From contig NZ_JAVRHR010000001.1 of assembly GCF_031846445.1 (NCBI RefSeq), positions 1,488,001 to 1,552,000 of the forward strand: a stretch of 64,000 nt of DNA, read 5' to 3'. This stretch comes from Croceitalea rosinachiae (lineage in GTDB: Bacteria; Bacteroidota; Bacteroidia; Flavobacteriales; Flavobacteriaceae). Shown in pieces: positions 7,746-16,661 of the stretch. Under the pieces are notes generated by a model. That model had not been told where the DNA came from. It did no database searches and worked only from the letters and a program-made list of their open reading frames with translations. Every line of letters begins with the position of its first letter. The stretch's first letter is position 1. Position numbers and translations under genes: made by a program.

Positions 7746-9350
7746 TTATTTTTTATTCACTAAAGTCATTAAATCAACATCATTGCCCAGCAAAACTTGA
7801 TTACTGTCTATACGGCCCTCCAAAGGCCCATTCTCCAATTTTAAAACTCCACGCGGACACACAGCCGAACAAATGCCACAACCTACACAGCTTGAGCGCA
7901 CAATATTTTCCCCTTTTTGAGCATAGGCACGTACGTCTATCCCCATTTCACAATAGGTAGAACAATTACCACATGAAATACATTGACCACCATTGGTGGT
8001 GATTCTAAATTTAGAAAAAAGGCGTTGTTGAAAACCTAGTATGGCTGCCATCGGACATCCAAATCGGCACCATACACGATTACCAAAAATTGGGTAGAAA
8101 CCCGTGCCAATCACACCTGAGAATATACTTCCTATTAAAAAAGAATATGATTTACGTAATGTACCTGACTTAAATAAGAATACATTTCCATCCCCACTTA
8201 AAAAGTGCATTCCAATCAAGGCTAAAATGATTACCATATAGCCAATCGCACCATATTGGGCATCTTTTTGTAGTTGCTCTCTTTTGAATAACATTACCCA
8301 AGCAAAAATAGCCGTTAGAATAACAGCAACACTAACCAGGAAAGTTGTTTTGGTCAACCAGTATTTACTGGTGTCATTTCCCAAATAAGAATATACGACA
8401 GCAGTTGTCATAAGGGTTACAAAAACCACAACGCTATGCACCACCCACCGTTCAACATTCCAGGCCTTAACGGTTTTATCACTTAATTGACGGAAAGAAT
8501 CACCGGCAGTTTCTGCCAAACCACCGCAACCGCATACCCAAGAGCAGTACCAGCGTTTACCATATTTATAAGTAAGTATTGGAGTAATTACAAGAATCGA
8601 TAACACTCCAAAAATAAGTAACACCAAACCAATATTGCCTGCGCTTAAAAAATCACTGATGCGATATTTTTCAAAATTGTAATAATTTAATGGCCAAACT
8701 AACTTCAAATCATAATAAGGAAGTTTTCCGCCATTTAAAACCGAAGTTCCGTTTAGTCTAGCCATGACTTCAGGAATGATAAAAGCAAAAGCAGTTTGAA
8801 AGAACATCACACTCATGGTGCGAATTCGTTCATAGCGATTATGACGGTATTTCCATAGAAATTTGATTCCAAAAGCTAAAATGGCAACGGTATAAAGGGT
8901 GCCATAAACAAACCATTGGCTTGCAGGATTGCCGCTCAATACTCTACTTAAAGGGTCAAAAAGACCAATAACACCTTTATTATCGCCTTTGGCTACTAGC
9001 CCTAAATATTCTGGGTAGAAGTAAAGAATGATATAAAAACTCGTTAATGCTATACCAGCAATCCACCCCCAAAAGCCTTTACTGGAAACTGATTTAAACC
9101 AAACCCCGTCGTTTTTAATACCAGGTTCTTTTTTTGAATACATATCCCAAGAAAACCAGATGGTTCCAGCAGTTATAGCAGCTAAGGAAATACTCAGCCA
9201 TAATCCTTTATTTGGAAAATCAACATTGAATGCTGCTAGCAAAATAATTGCTAAACCAAAGAATCCAATTAAGGTTGCAATTTTTTGGTTTCGACTTAAG
9301 GTCACTGGCGGTTGACCGGTTAAAGCCATGCTTCTATCGTAAGTGCTCAT
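7746..9350 (-). CDS. membrane polyferredoxin, NapH/CcoG-like 4Fe-4S protein
   Basis: The 534-aa protein has about ten membrane helices. The cysteine motifs are CSWVCGC (269-275), CRFGCP (428-433) and two classical 4Fe-4S motifs near the C-terminus (457/460/463/467 and 488/491/494/498). The CxxxCP-type motifs and dual ferredoxin domain match NapH/NosR/CcoG-like proteins, which move electrons across or along the membrane. The gene directly follows an FAD/NAD(P)H oxidoreductase (5 bp), the probable electron entry point. The acceptor is unknown. Sitting inside an operon with two glycosyltransferases is unusual. Confidence 0.85.
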   Translation of the reverse strand: MSTYDRSMALTGQPPVTLSRNQKIATLIGFFGLAIILLAAFNVDFPNKGLWLSISLAAITAGTIWFSWDMYSKKEPGIKNDGVWFKSVSSKGFWGWIAGIALTSFYIILYFYPEYLGLVAKGDNKGVIGLFDPLSRVLSGNPASQWFVYGTLYTVAILAFGIKFLWKYRHNRYERIRTMSVMFFQTAFAFIIPEVMARLNGTSVLNGGKLPYYDLKLVWPLNYYNFEKYRISDFLSAGNIGLVLLIFGVLSILVITPILTYKYGKRWYCSWVCGCGGLAETAGDSFRQLSDKTVKAWNVERWVVHSVVVFVTLMTTAVVYSYLGNDTSKYWLTKTTFLVSVAVILTAIFAWVMLFKREQLQKDAQYGAIGYMVIILALIGMHFLSGDGNVFLFKSGTLRKSYSFLIGSIFSGVIGTGFYPIFGNRVWCRFGCPMAAILGFQQRLFSKFRITTNGGQCISCGNCSTYCEMGIDVRAYAQKGENIVRSSCVGCGICSAVCPRGVLKLENGPLEGRIDSNQVLLGNDVDLMTLVNKK

Positions 9351-9355
9351 ATCGT

Positions 9356-10705
9356 TTAGTTAAATTGAAATATGCGTTTTAAACTTTTCTTCTTAGATTC
9401 AATTGACTTATTGAAATCTGAATTGAATTTTGCAATAATCTCTTTTTCATACTGCTTGTAGAATTCAGGATCAAAATTGGCATCTGCCAGATGTTCCATT
9501 ACAAAATCGACATCTCTTTCTTCGGTTAACCAACGGTCAAAAATTTCATGACGCATTCTGATTCCGAAGGTATTGATGCCCAAAAACTTTTTGTTGTTTT
9601 TGTTGAATGAAACAGTTACACATAATTTTTCTGATGGATGTCTCCAATGAAACTGTTCTTCATAATCTTTTTTACCCCTAGCCCCAAAAACCCAACCATA
9701 GGTTTGGTATTCAACGTCTAAAAACTTGGCAGAATTAAACCAATGTCCTGGTTTGTATTCGATTTTGTTTCCACAAATCGTTTGAGCCACAGTTTCACCC
9801 ATCATACGCCCAGTATACCAAACGGCTTCGATGGGCCTACGGTTGCCAATGGCTTCATGCTGTTCTGCACAATCTCCAATAGCGTAAACATCTTTTATAT
9901 TGGTTTCTAAATGGCGATTGACCTTAACGCCACGACCCAATTCAATACCAGAATCTTTGAGAAAATCAATATTTGGAGTGACACCTGCGGTTAAACCAAC
10001 CATATTACAAGCTAGTTCTTCTCCAGTTTCTTCTATGACCACAGATTTTACCCTGCCATCTTCACCAGCGACAATTTTTTTTAAATTGGTACTTAAGCGC
10101 AAATCAATATGATGCTCTTTAATATGATCGTTGATCAATTGTGATTCACCTTCTGGAAGAACCCCATTCCAAAAACTACTCTCACGAACTAAAAAAGTAA
10201 CTGGAATATCTCTACTTCTAAGCATTTCCGCCAATTCAATTCCAATTAGCCCGCCACCAACAATGACAGCTCTTTTGCAAACGTCTTTATTAGGCGCATT
10301 CACTTCGAGCAAGTCTAAATCTTGTTTAGAATACAGACCCTGAACTCCATGCAAATCTTGTCCCGGCCATCCAAATTTATTCGGTTTAGAGCCAGTTGCA
10401 ATAATTAGTTTATCATATTGAAGTGCTCTAGAACCATCGAGTATAAGTTGCTTGTTCGCGGTATCTGCTTTATTTACATACCCACGTACCAGCTCAATAT
10501 TATTTTTCTCCCAAAACCAGTTCTCATAAGGTTGAATATGGCCAAATTTCATATGACCCATATACACATACATAAGGGCAGTTCTGGAGAAGAAATAATC
10601 TGTTTCGGCGGAAACAATAATGATTCTTTTATCGGAAAGTTTGCGGATGTGTCTTGCGGCAGAGACGCCTGCAATTCCATTCCCTATAATAACAATGTTC
10701 TCCAT
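9356..10705 (-). CDS. FAD-dependent NAD(P)H oxidoreductase (pyridine nucleotide-disulphide reductase class)
   Basis: The 449-aa protein has an FAD-binding motif IIGNGIAGVSAARHI at the N-terminus, a second dinucleotide motif IVGGGLIGIELAEML near residue 150, and the FAD-ribityl motif VYAIGDCAEQ near 275. There is no CxxC redox disulphide after the first motif, so it resembles rubredoxin/ferredoxin or nitrite-reductase-type reductases rather than thioredoxin reductase. It is first in a five-gene leftward operon and 5 bp from the polyferredoxin, its likely partner. Physiological acceptor unknown. Confidence 0.85.
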   Translation of the reverse strand: MENIVIIGNGIAGVSAARHIRKLSDKRIIIVSAETDYFFSRTALMYVYMGHMKFGHIQPYENWFWEKNNIELVRGYVNKADTANKQLILDGSRALQYDKLIIATGSKPNKFGWPGQDLHGVQGLYSKQDLDLLEVNAPNKDVCKRAVIVGGGLIGIELAEMLRSRDIPVTFLVRESSFWNGVLPEGESQLINDHIKEHHIDLRLSTNLKKIVAGEDGRVKSVVIEETGEELACNMVGLTAGVTPNIDFLKDSGIELGRGVKVNRHLETNIKDVYAIGDCAEQHEAIGNRRPIEAVWYTGRMMGETVAQTICGNKIEYKPGHWFNSAKFLDVEYQTYGWVFGARGKKDYEEQFHWRHPSEKLCVTVSFNKNNKKFLGINTFGIRMRHEIFDRWLTEERDVDFVMEHLADANFDPEFYKQYEKEIIAKFNSDFNKSIESKKKSLKRIFQFN

Positions 10706-10940
10706 TGGCTTTTTATTGGTTGTGGTTTGTGTCGTTTTAAAGGTATGAACTTAACACAAGGTATTAATTTAGAAAGATTTTAAATATACCTATTCGATGT
10801 AAGGTTGTTAGTACTATTTCGAACCGGTAACGCATTGATTTAGAAAATCTTAAATAATTCATAAAAAAATAAAAGCGTTGTAGGTAGTTAGAAATATGTT
10901 CGACTGATGCTTGAGATTTTAATCAGCTAAATAATAAACA
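10706..10940. promoter_or_regulatory. divergent promoter region with direct repeats
   Basis: This 235-bp gap separates two divergent operons. It holds two near-identical 21-22-bp copies of TTrATTTAGAAA...TTAAAT (10764-10785 and 10835-10855), each internally dyad-like, and two AAGGTAT heptamers 19 bp apart near 10740-10765. I see no clear TAnnTTTG element. Co-regulation of both operons through these repeats is inferred. Confidence 0.4.
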
Positions 10941-11666
10941 ATGAAAAATAAAATAACGCTAACTGCCATTCTGCTTTTGTTTTTGTTCCAGACTGGAACA
11001 GCTCAAACCACTTCGGAATTCTTTGATAAAGCCGATACCTTTTTTAAGACATATATAGAACATGGAAGGGTGGATTACAAAACAATTAGGGAAAATTCAA
11101 GCCGATTAAATGAATTGGTAGCTATTGCAAAAGAAATTTCAATTTCAAAGAGTGATGTGAATACTTATCAGGCATTTTGGATTAATGCGTATAACCTTTC
11201 TGTCATAAAAGGTATTGTTGATAATTACCCTATCAAATCACCATTAGATAAAGATGGGTTTTTCGACAAAGCCACTTATGATTTAGCAGGGAAGAGCATC
11301 ACTTTGAACGATATAGAAAATAAATTACTCAGAGGTAACTTTCCAAAAGAAGCAAGGTTTCATTTTGTATTGGTGTGCGCAGGTCTGGGCTGCCCTCCAA
11401 TAATTAATAATGCTTATTTGCCAAATACTTTAGATGCTCAACTGCAAACACAAACAGAATTGTCTTTAAATAATCCCAATTTCATAAAGGTAAAAGGCAA
11501 TAAAGTACAATTATCTCAACTCTTTGAGTGGTACAAAGGAGATTTCACCCAAGAAGGGAAAAGTCAAATTGACTATGTAAATCAATATCGAAAAGAAAAA
11601 ATAGATGGAAAGGTCAAAGTCAGTTACTACAACTATGATTGGACTCTAAACGAAAAAAAAAATTAG
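10941..11666 (+). CDS. secreted DUF547 domain protein
   Basis: The 241-aa protein has a signal peptide (about residues 1-21, ending TGTAQ). A DUF547 domain follows, recognised by FWINAYNLSVIKGIVDNYP, the ITLNDIENKLLR segment and the HFVLVCAGLGCPPI motif with its conserved cysteines. DUF547 proteins resemble thiol or papain-like folds in architecture, but no function is established. It is first in the rightward operon, divergent from the electron-transfer/glycosyltransferase operon. The next gene follows after 24 bp. Confidence 0.85.
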   Translation: MKNKITLTAILLLFLFQTGTAQTTSEFFDKADTFFKTYIEHGRVDYKTIRENSSRLNELVAIAKEISISKSDVNTYQAFWINAYNLSVIKGIVDNYPIKSPLDKDGFFDKATYDLAGKSITLNDIENKLLRGNFPKEARFHFVLVCAGLGCPPIINNAYLPNTLDAQLQTQTELSLNNPNFIKVKGNKVQLSQLFEWYKGDFTQEGKSQIDYVNQYRKEKIDGKVKVSYYNYDWTLNEKKN

Positions 11667-11690
11667 ACAACAATTTCAAAAACAACTAAA

Positions 11691-12557
11691 ATGAAAATTT
11701 TTAAAAACCATATCCTTATGGCTGGGCTTCTTTTGTCCACCTTAAATGTAATTTCACAAGATGATTCTGATGATGGAGGAAGTGTTATTCAAAACTTGAC
11801 ACCATCTAAACTCATAGGGCAGGGTCAGTGGGACCTGAAGTTATTCAATAATTTATATACCCAAACAGAAAGTACTTTCACTTCCGAAGATGGTATTAGG
11901 CAAAATTTTTTCACTTCTACTTTAGAGGCTTTTACAGGAGTATCTCAAAACAAAAGAGTGAATTTAGGAGCCATAGTCGAGTTTAGGGCAAATGGCAGAG
12001 ATTTTATTCTGGGTGACGGTAGTTCTGAACGAAGAACCACATCAGGTATTACATCTATTGCCCCAGCTATTAAATTTGTTCCTTTTAAAAATGTTGGTAA
12101 TTTTTCCATATTGAGTGCTTTCTCAATTCCTTTAGTAGGTGATGAAGTGGATGATAATGGCGTGTTTTTAGATCAAAATGGTTTTACATGGCAAAATAGA
12201 TTCTTCTATGACTATACTTTTCCCGGAAAAAAATGGCAACTATTTACCGAATTAAACTCTGAACTCAATTTTGGGGACCAAGAAAAAAGTTTTGCAAATA
12301 ATAGTTTAAATCTTTCTCCAGGAATATTCTTAAGTTATTTCCCTAGCTCAAAATTTACTGTTTTGGCATTGGCGCAACATACTCAAAGACTAGATTTAGG
12401 CAATGATTTCAAACAGAACTTTACTGCTTTAGGAGGTGGAGCTAAGTATCAATTAACAAAAGAACTTAACATAGAGACACTTTATACCAACTTTGTAAGG
12501 GGTGAAAACACAGGTCTTGGCGAAACTTTTAACATAGGTTTGCGTGCCGTTTTTTAG
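11691..12557 (+). CDS. putative outer-membrane beta-barrel protein
   Basis: The 288-aa protein has a signal peptide (about 1-22) and a mature part rich in alternating hydrophobic/aromatic strands (WDLKLFNNLYTQTES, KRVNLGAIVEFRA, FNIGLRAVF), ending in phenylalanine as outer-membrane barrels do. I cannot assign it to a named family; 'transporter' or 'porin-like' is as far as the sequence goes. It is in an operon with DUF547 (24 bp upstream) and the GH113-like gene (46 bp downstream), so it may serve the same envelope polysaccharide. Confidence 0.6.
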   Translation: MKIFKNHILMAGLLLSTLNVISQDDSDDGGSVIQNLTPSKLIGQGQWDLKLFNNLYTQTESTFTSEDGIRQNFFTSTLEAFTGVSQNKRVNLGAIVEFRANGRDFILGDGSSERRTTSGITSIAPAIKFVPFKNVGNFSILSAFSIPLVGDEVDDNGVFLDQNGFTWQNRFFYDYTFPGKKWQLFTELNSELNFGDQEKSFANNSLNLSPGIFLSYFPSSKFTVLALAQHTQRLDLGNDFKQNFTALGGGAKYQLTKELNIETLYTNFVRGENTGLGETFNIGLRAVF

Positions 12558-12603
12558 TCTTTAGAATACAAAACAAGTATTTTAGAAGTCTTAATTTTTA
12601 ACT

Positions 12604-13620
12604 ATGAAAAGATTAGGACTTCTTTTTTTGTGCTTTTTACAGTTCTCTTGTAGCAGTCAGGTAGGTGAAAAAATCAACGGACTTAGCTTTGTTGGTTCTC
12701 GTGAAAAAGTTACCCAAGAGCATATTGACCCTTTGGTAAATGTGAACGCTAATTACGCCGCTATAATGCCTTTTGGTTTTATAAGAAGCTTAAACAACCC
12801 AAATGTGGTTTTCAACACGGATCGACAGTGGTATGGAGAAACACGTGCCGGTGCAAAGCAGTATGCCCAACTGTTGCAAAAAAATGGAGTAAAGATTATG
12901 ATAAAGCCACAAATTTGGGTGTGGCAAGGGGAATTTACGGGTGATATCACTATGGAAACCGAAGAAGCGTGGCTAGAGTTGGAAAAAACATACAAAGATT
13001 TTATTCTGACTTATGCTTTATTAGCTGAAGAGGTAGATGCCGAGGTTTATTGCATTGGAACAGAGCTGGAAGAATTTATAAAATATCGCCCAAAATTTTG
13101 GAAAGAACTTATTGAAAAAGTGAGGAATCGTTACTCAGGTAAACTTACTTATGCTGCGAATTGGGATGAATATACAAGAACTCCTTTTTGGAGTGAATTG
13201 GATTATATTGGAGTAGACGCTTATTTTCCTTTATCTGAAGAGAAAAACCCAACCAAAGAACATATGAAGAAGGGATGGCAAAAATGGAAAATTGCACTTA
13301 AAAATATTTCTGAAGAGAAAGATAAACCTATTGTATTTACAGAGTTTGGTTATCGTAGCATGGACTATACTGCTAAAAAACCATGGTTGGTAGATCGTAA
13401 TCAAATGGATGTCAACCTAAAGGCCCAGGCAGATGCTACTCAAGTAGTTTTTGATGAGTTTTGGAAAGAAGATTGGTTTGCTGGCGGTTTTATTTGGAAG
13501 TGGTTTATACAACACAAAAAAACAGGAGGAGAAGGTGACAATCGATTTACCCCTCAAAATAAACCATCCGAAATTGTAATAAGAAACTTTTATGGCGACT
13601 ATTTGAACAAACGACCATAA
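12604..13620 (+). CDS. GH113-type (beta-mannanase-like) glycoside hydrolase lipoprotein
   Basis: The 338-aa protein has a lipoprotein signal with Cys16 (LQFSC). The TIM-barrel body shows clan-A style catalytic acids: Glu154 in CIGTELEEF (acid/base) and Glu247 in VFTEFGYRS (nucleophile), with aromatic subsite residues (QIWVWQG; GGFIWKWF). This fits GH113 beta-1,4-mannanases, whose usual length it matches. It would act at the outer face of the outer membrane or in the periplasm. The processive GT2 encoded divergently could make the polymer it trims. Substrate is inferred from family resemblance. Confidence 0.78.
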   Translation: MKRLGLLFLCFLQFSCSSQVGEKINGLSFVGSREKVTQEHIDPLVNVNANYAAIMPFGFIRSLNNPNVVFNTDRQWYGETRAGAKQYAQLLQKNGVKIMIKPQIWVWQGEFTGDITMETEEAWLELEKTYKDFILTYALLAEEVDAEVYCIGTELEEFIKYRPKFWKELIEKVRNRYSGKLTYAANWDEYTRTPFWSELDYIGVDAYFPLSEEKNPTKEHMKKGWQKWKIALKNISEEKDKPIVFTEFGYRSMDYTAKKPWLVDRNQMDVNLKAQADATQVVFDEFWKEDWFAGGFIWKWFIQHKKTGGEGDNRFTPQNKPSEIVIRNFYGDYLNKRP

Positions 13621-13621
13621 A

Positions 13622-14884
13622 ATGCCTAGAGTAGGTTTCCTAGTATTCTTTTCTTTTCTGTTTTTTGCAGTTTATGGTCAATCAATCGTGGTTGATGTCA
13701 AATTTCAAGGAAATAAAAAAACAAAATCTACTTTCTTAAAAAAGTTTGTTTTGGTCAAACCGGGTTCTAAGTTGGACTCTGCCTTAATTAAAAAGGATAT
13801 TAACAGACTCAAACGCTTGCCAGCAGTCGCGCATGCTTATTTTCAAGTATTTAACGCAAACGAACCAGGGCAATATAATGTGTTTTATGGTATTGAAGAG
13901 AATTATACTATAATTCCATTTGCGAATGTTTATACTTCAAATAATGATGAGTTTGCCTTTAGAGTTGGCCTACAAGAGTTTAACTTTTTGGGTAGAAATA
14001 TTACACTCGGAGGCTTTTATCAATACGATATTTTTAATTCTTATGGAGCCAATCTTAGAGCACCTTATCTGTTTTCAAAAAAACTTGGACTTGCGCTAAA
14101 TTATCAAGATTTAACCACACAAGAACCTGTTTTTCTTGATAATGGTACCGCAGATTATAAATATAATAATGAATCTGTCGAGGCTTTGGTGTTATATGAA
14201 TTCAATTTTAAAAATCGAGTAGAAATAGGAGTTAACCTTTTTACTGAAGATTATGCATATTTATCAGGGGCCACAAATCCTGAGGTGCCACAGAGTTTAA
14301 GAGTTGATAAATACCTTTATAAACTGATTTATGATTTTAATAACCTAAACTACTATTATCATTACCTTTCAGGCTATAGAAGTACTTTAAATTTACAGTT
14401 GGTTCGCAGTCAAGACCAAACCTTACCAGATTTTACTATTGGGTTTAATGATTTCTTATATTTTGCAAGGATAGGCGCAAACGGAAATTGGGCCAATCGA
14501 TTACGATTTGGTGTTTCTAGCAATATTGAAACACCGTTCGCTCCTTTTGCAGTGGATAATAATTTGAATATTCGTGGTGTGGGGAATACCATTGACAGAG
14601 GTACGGCTGCTATCGTATTAAATACAGAATACCGATATACCCTATTGGAAAATAAGACCTATGTGGTACAAGGAAACTTTTTTATTGATGGAGGAAGTTG
14701 GCGAAATCCCGGAGGTGATTTTGGTGATTTTACGGACGATCAAAATCTTCGAATCTATCCTGGAGTTGGCATTCGATTTATTCACAAACGTATTTTCAAT
14801 GCCATTTTAAGAATAGATTACGGTCATGGTATTACAAAAGATGCAACAAGGGGAATTGTATTTGGTATTGGACAGTATTTTTAG
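13622..14884 (+). CDS. Omp85/BamA-TamA-like outer-membrane protein with one POTRA domain
   Basis: The 420-aa protein has a signal peptide (about 1-19). One POTRA-like domain follows (about 20-100; VDVKFQGNKKTKSTFLKKFV... with the INRLKRLPAV helix), then a C-terminal barrel that includes NIRGVGN (compare the Omp85 LRGF motif) and ends GIVFGIGQYF, with terminal Phe. It is much shorter than BamA (which has five POTRAs), so a dedicated secretion or insertion role is more likely. It begins 1 bp after the GH113-like gene stop, indicating tight co-expression. Confidence 0.75.
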   Translation: MPRVGFLVFFSFLFFAVYGQSIVVDVKFQGNKKTKSTFLKKFVLVKPGSKLDSALIKKDINRLKRLPAVAHAYFQVFNANEPGQYNVFYGIEENYTIIPFANVYTSNNDEFAFRVGLQEFNFLGRNITLGGFYQYDIFNSYGANLRAPYLFSKKLGLALNYQDLTTQEPVFLDNGTADYKYNNESVEALVLYEFNFKNRVEIGVNLFTEDYAYLSGATNPEVPQSLRVDKYLYKLIYDFNNLNYYYHYLSGYRSTLNLQLVRSQDQTLPDFTIGFNDFLYFARIGANGNWANRLRFGVSSNIETPFAPFAVDNNLNIRGVGNTIDRGTAAIVLNTEYRYTLLENKTYVVQGNFFIDGGSWRNPGGDFGDFTDDQNLRIYPGVGIRFIHKRIFNAILRIDYGHGITKDATRGIVFGIGQYF

Positions 14885-14916
14885 TAATCTTTGTATTACA
14901 AGCTAAGTCATAAACT

Positions 14917-15834
14917 ATGAACCGTGTATTTCTTGCGTTTTTAAGCATTTTAGTGGTTTATTTAAATGGAATTGCTCAAGATTCTTTGCAGACTGTAATT
15001 GCTCAAAAAGGAGATGGTATTTTTTCAGTTCTTAGAAAAGAAGGGTTAAATCCTTCGAAATACTATGCGGAATTTGTTGCCTTAAATACTGAGAATCTAA
15101 GAAACGGAAGTGAACTGCATTTAGGTAGAGCATATAAAATTCCAAATGCTCCTGATTCTTTTAAAGAGACCGGTAAAGCGATTAATATTGTCAATGGCGT
15201 AGAAGAACCACTTTTTTCTAGTGAACTTAATAAGATTAGTGTTAAATCTGATAAACTTAATAAAGCTGTCTATTATTTGATAGCTGAAGATAATAATGTA
15301 AATACTGCTTTCGGAGCTACAATTGTGTCTGAATTGGCTAGGGAGCTTCTTGTGAATGGAGCTCAGGTTTACCTTATGGAATCAGATACTTTGCTTAATA
15401 AGAAACATGATTTTCGTCGAGTTCAAGAGTATGTAGAAACAATTAACAAGCGTTACTTGAAGCATACAGGCAAGTATCAGCGTTTATTGATAATTAGATC
15501 TACTGGTGAAATCAAAAATAGAAAACTAAATGTTGCGATTTACCATCACAGTAAAAGTGAAGAAGGGCAAAAATTTGCCGATAACATAAAAGCTGTAGTT
15601 AAAAGAAACAGTATTACAAACCGTTCGGTTAAGGATTTTTCGGAGATTTTTGAAAATGATAATGATTTATTCTTAGCTAAAAATGTATTGCCTGCAATAT
15701 CTGTCATTGATGTTTCTGCTGATTTAAAGTTCAAGAATGAACAATTCTCGGTGTACTCAGATAAAAGAACTTTTGCTAAATGGGTAACAAAGGGGATGTT
15801 TAATGATTATGCAGAATTGGATATTGAAAAATAG
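14917..15834 (+). CDS. LysM-like plus degenerate amidase-like secreted protein
   Basis: The 305-aa protein has a signal peptide (about 1-20), a LysM-like segment (about 26-75: QKGDGIFSVLRKEGLNPSKY..., RAYKIPNAP), and a C-terminal region that resembles N-acetylmuramoyl-L-alanine amidases in layout (FGATIVSELARELLVNGAQV; AIYHHSKSEEGQKFADNI). The usual zinc motif (PGHGG) is replaced by YYLIAEDNN, so catalytic activity looks doubtful. It may bind peptidoglycan or glycan without cutting it. Last gene of the rightward operon, 32 bp after the Omp85-like gene. The fold assignment is tentative. Confidence 0.55.
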   Translation: MNRVFLAFLSILVVYLNGIAQDSLQTVIAQKGDGIFSVLRKEGLNPSKYYAEFVALNTENLRNGSELHLGRAYKIPNAPDSFKETGKAINIVNGVEEPLFSSELNKISVKSDKLNKAVYYLIAEDNNVNTAFGATIVSELARELLVNGAQVYLMESDTLLNKKHDFRRVQEYVETINKRYLKHTGKYQRLLIIRSTGEIKNRKLNVAIYHHSKSEEGQKFADNIKAVVKRNSITNRSVKDFSEIFENDNDLFLAKNVLPAISVIDVSADLKFKNEQFSVYSDKRTFAKWVTKGMFNDYAELDIEK

Positions 15835-15910
15835 TTACCTCATCTTCGAATAGTGTATTTTTCGAGAATCGTCAAAAATGATTTTTAGCCGAAAACCTAA
15901 TCAAATCATA

Positions 15911-16615
15911 TCAGATCAAATGCTTTGAGTAATATTGATAAAGGTCTTTTGGACCGGCACCATAGTAATTCTTTAAGTGGATTATACCAAAATGGTATTG
16001 AACACTCAACCATCCTTTTTCACGATATTTTCTAGCCGAGGTTATTACCTTTTGAGGTAGTACTATAAAATTTGTTGCCTTATAAACCCTTCTAATAAAT
16101 TCACTGTCTTCATAAATCAAATAATTCTCATTAAACCCTTTTTGTTTTTCAAAAAGTGATTTTGAGATAAAGAGTGATTGATCACCACCCCTGCAGAGTG
16201 TATGATTTACTCGAGATAAATATGCAAAACTCCTTAGAATAATATTTTTAGTATCAAATCGCATACGAAAACAACCAGTTTCATGGCCATTAGAATATGC
16301 ATTTAAAATGATTTTATCAAAACCTTTTGGGGGAATAGTATCAGCATGTAAAAAGTATAGGATTGTTCCCCTAGCATAGTTAGCTCCGACGTTCATCTGC
16401 GCTGCTCTACCTCTTTTTGAGGATAATACCTTTGCATTGAACTTTTTCGCAATTTTTACTGTCGAATCGGTACTGCCACCATCAACTACCAGTATTTGCT
16501 GTATATTCTCTTTTGAAGTGTTATTACCTATGTATTCAAGTAAACTTCCAATAATACCACCTTCGTTTAATACTGGAATAACAATACTTATTTTAGTAGA
16601 GACTGTATGAGACAT
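15911..16615 (-). CDS. GT2 transferase, TIGR04283-like (rSAM/selenodomain-associated transferase 2)
   Basis: The 234-aa GT-A protein opens SIVIPVLNEGGIIGSLLEYI and has VVDGGSTDSTVKIAKKF, a short hydrophilic region with SSKRGRAAQMNVGA, and FLHADTIPP. The KRGRAAQMN plus HADT pair is typical of the TIGR04283 group. That group often occurs near TIGR04282 proteins and, in some genomes, arsenosugar genes. Here the TIGR04282-like gene is two genes upstream with purine nucleoside phosphorylase between them. The acceptor is unknown. Confidence 0.8.
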   Translation of the reverse strand: MSHTVSTKISIVIPVLNEGGIIGSLLEYIGNNTSKENIQQILVVDGGSTDSTVKIAKKFNAKVLSSKRGRAAQMNVGANYARGTILYFLHADTIPPKGFDKIILNAYSNGHETGCFRMRFDTKNIILRSFAYLSRVNHTLCRGGDQSLFISKSLFEKQKGFNENYLIYEDSEFIRRVYKATNFIVLPQKVITSARKYREKGWLSVQYHFGIIHLKNYYGAGPKDLYQYYSKHLI

Positions 16616-16661
16616 TAAAACTTTAATTGACCTAGAAGTAGTGGTAACAAGGCTTCAAAAC

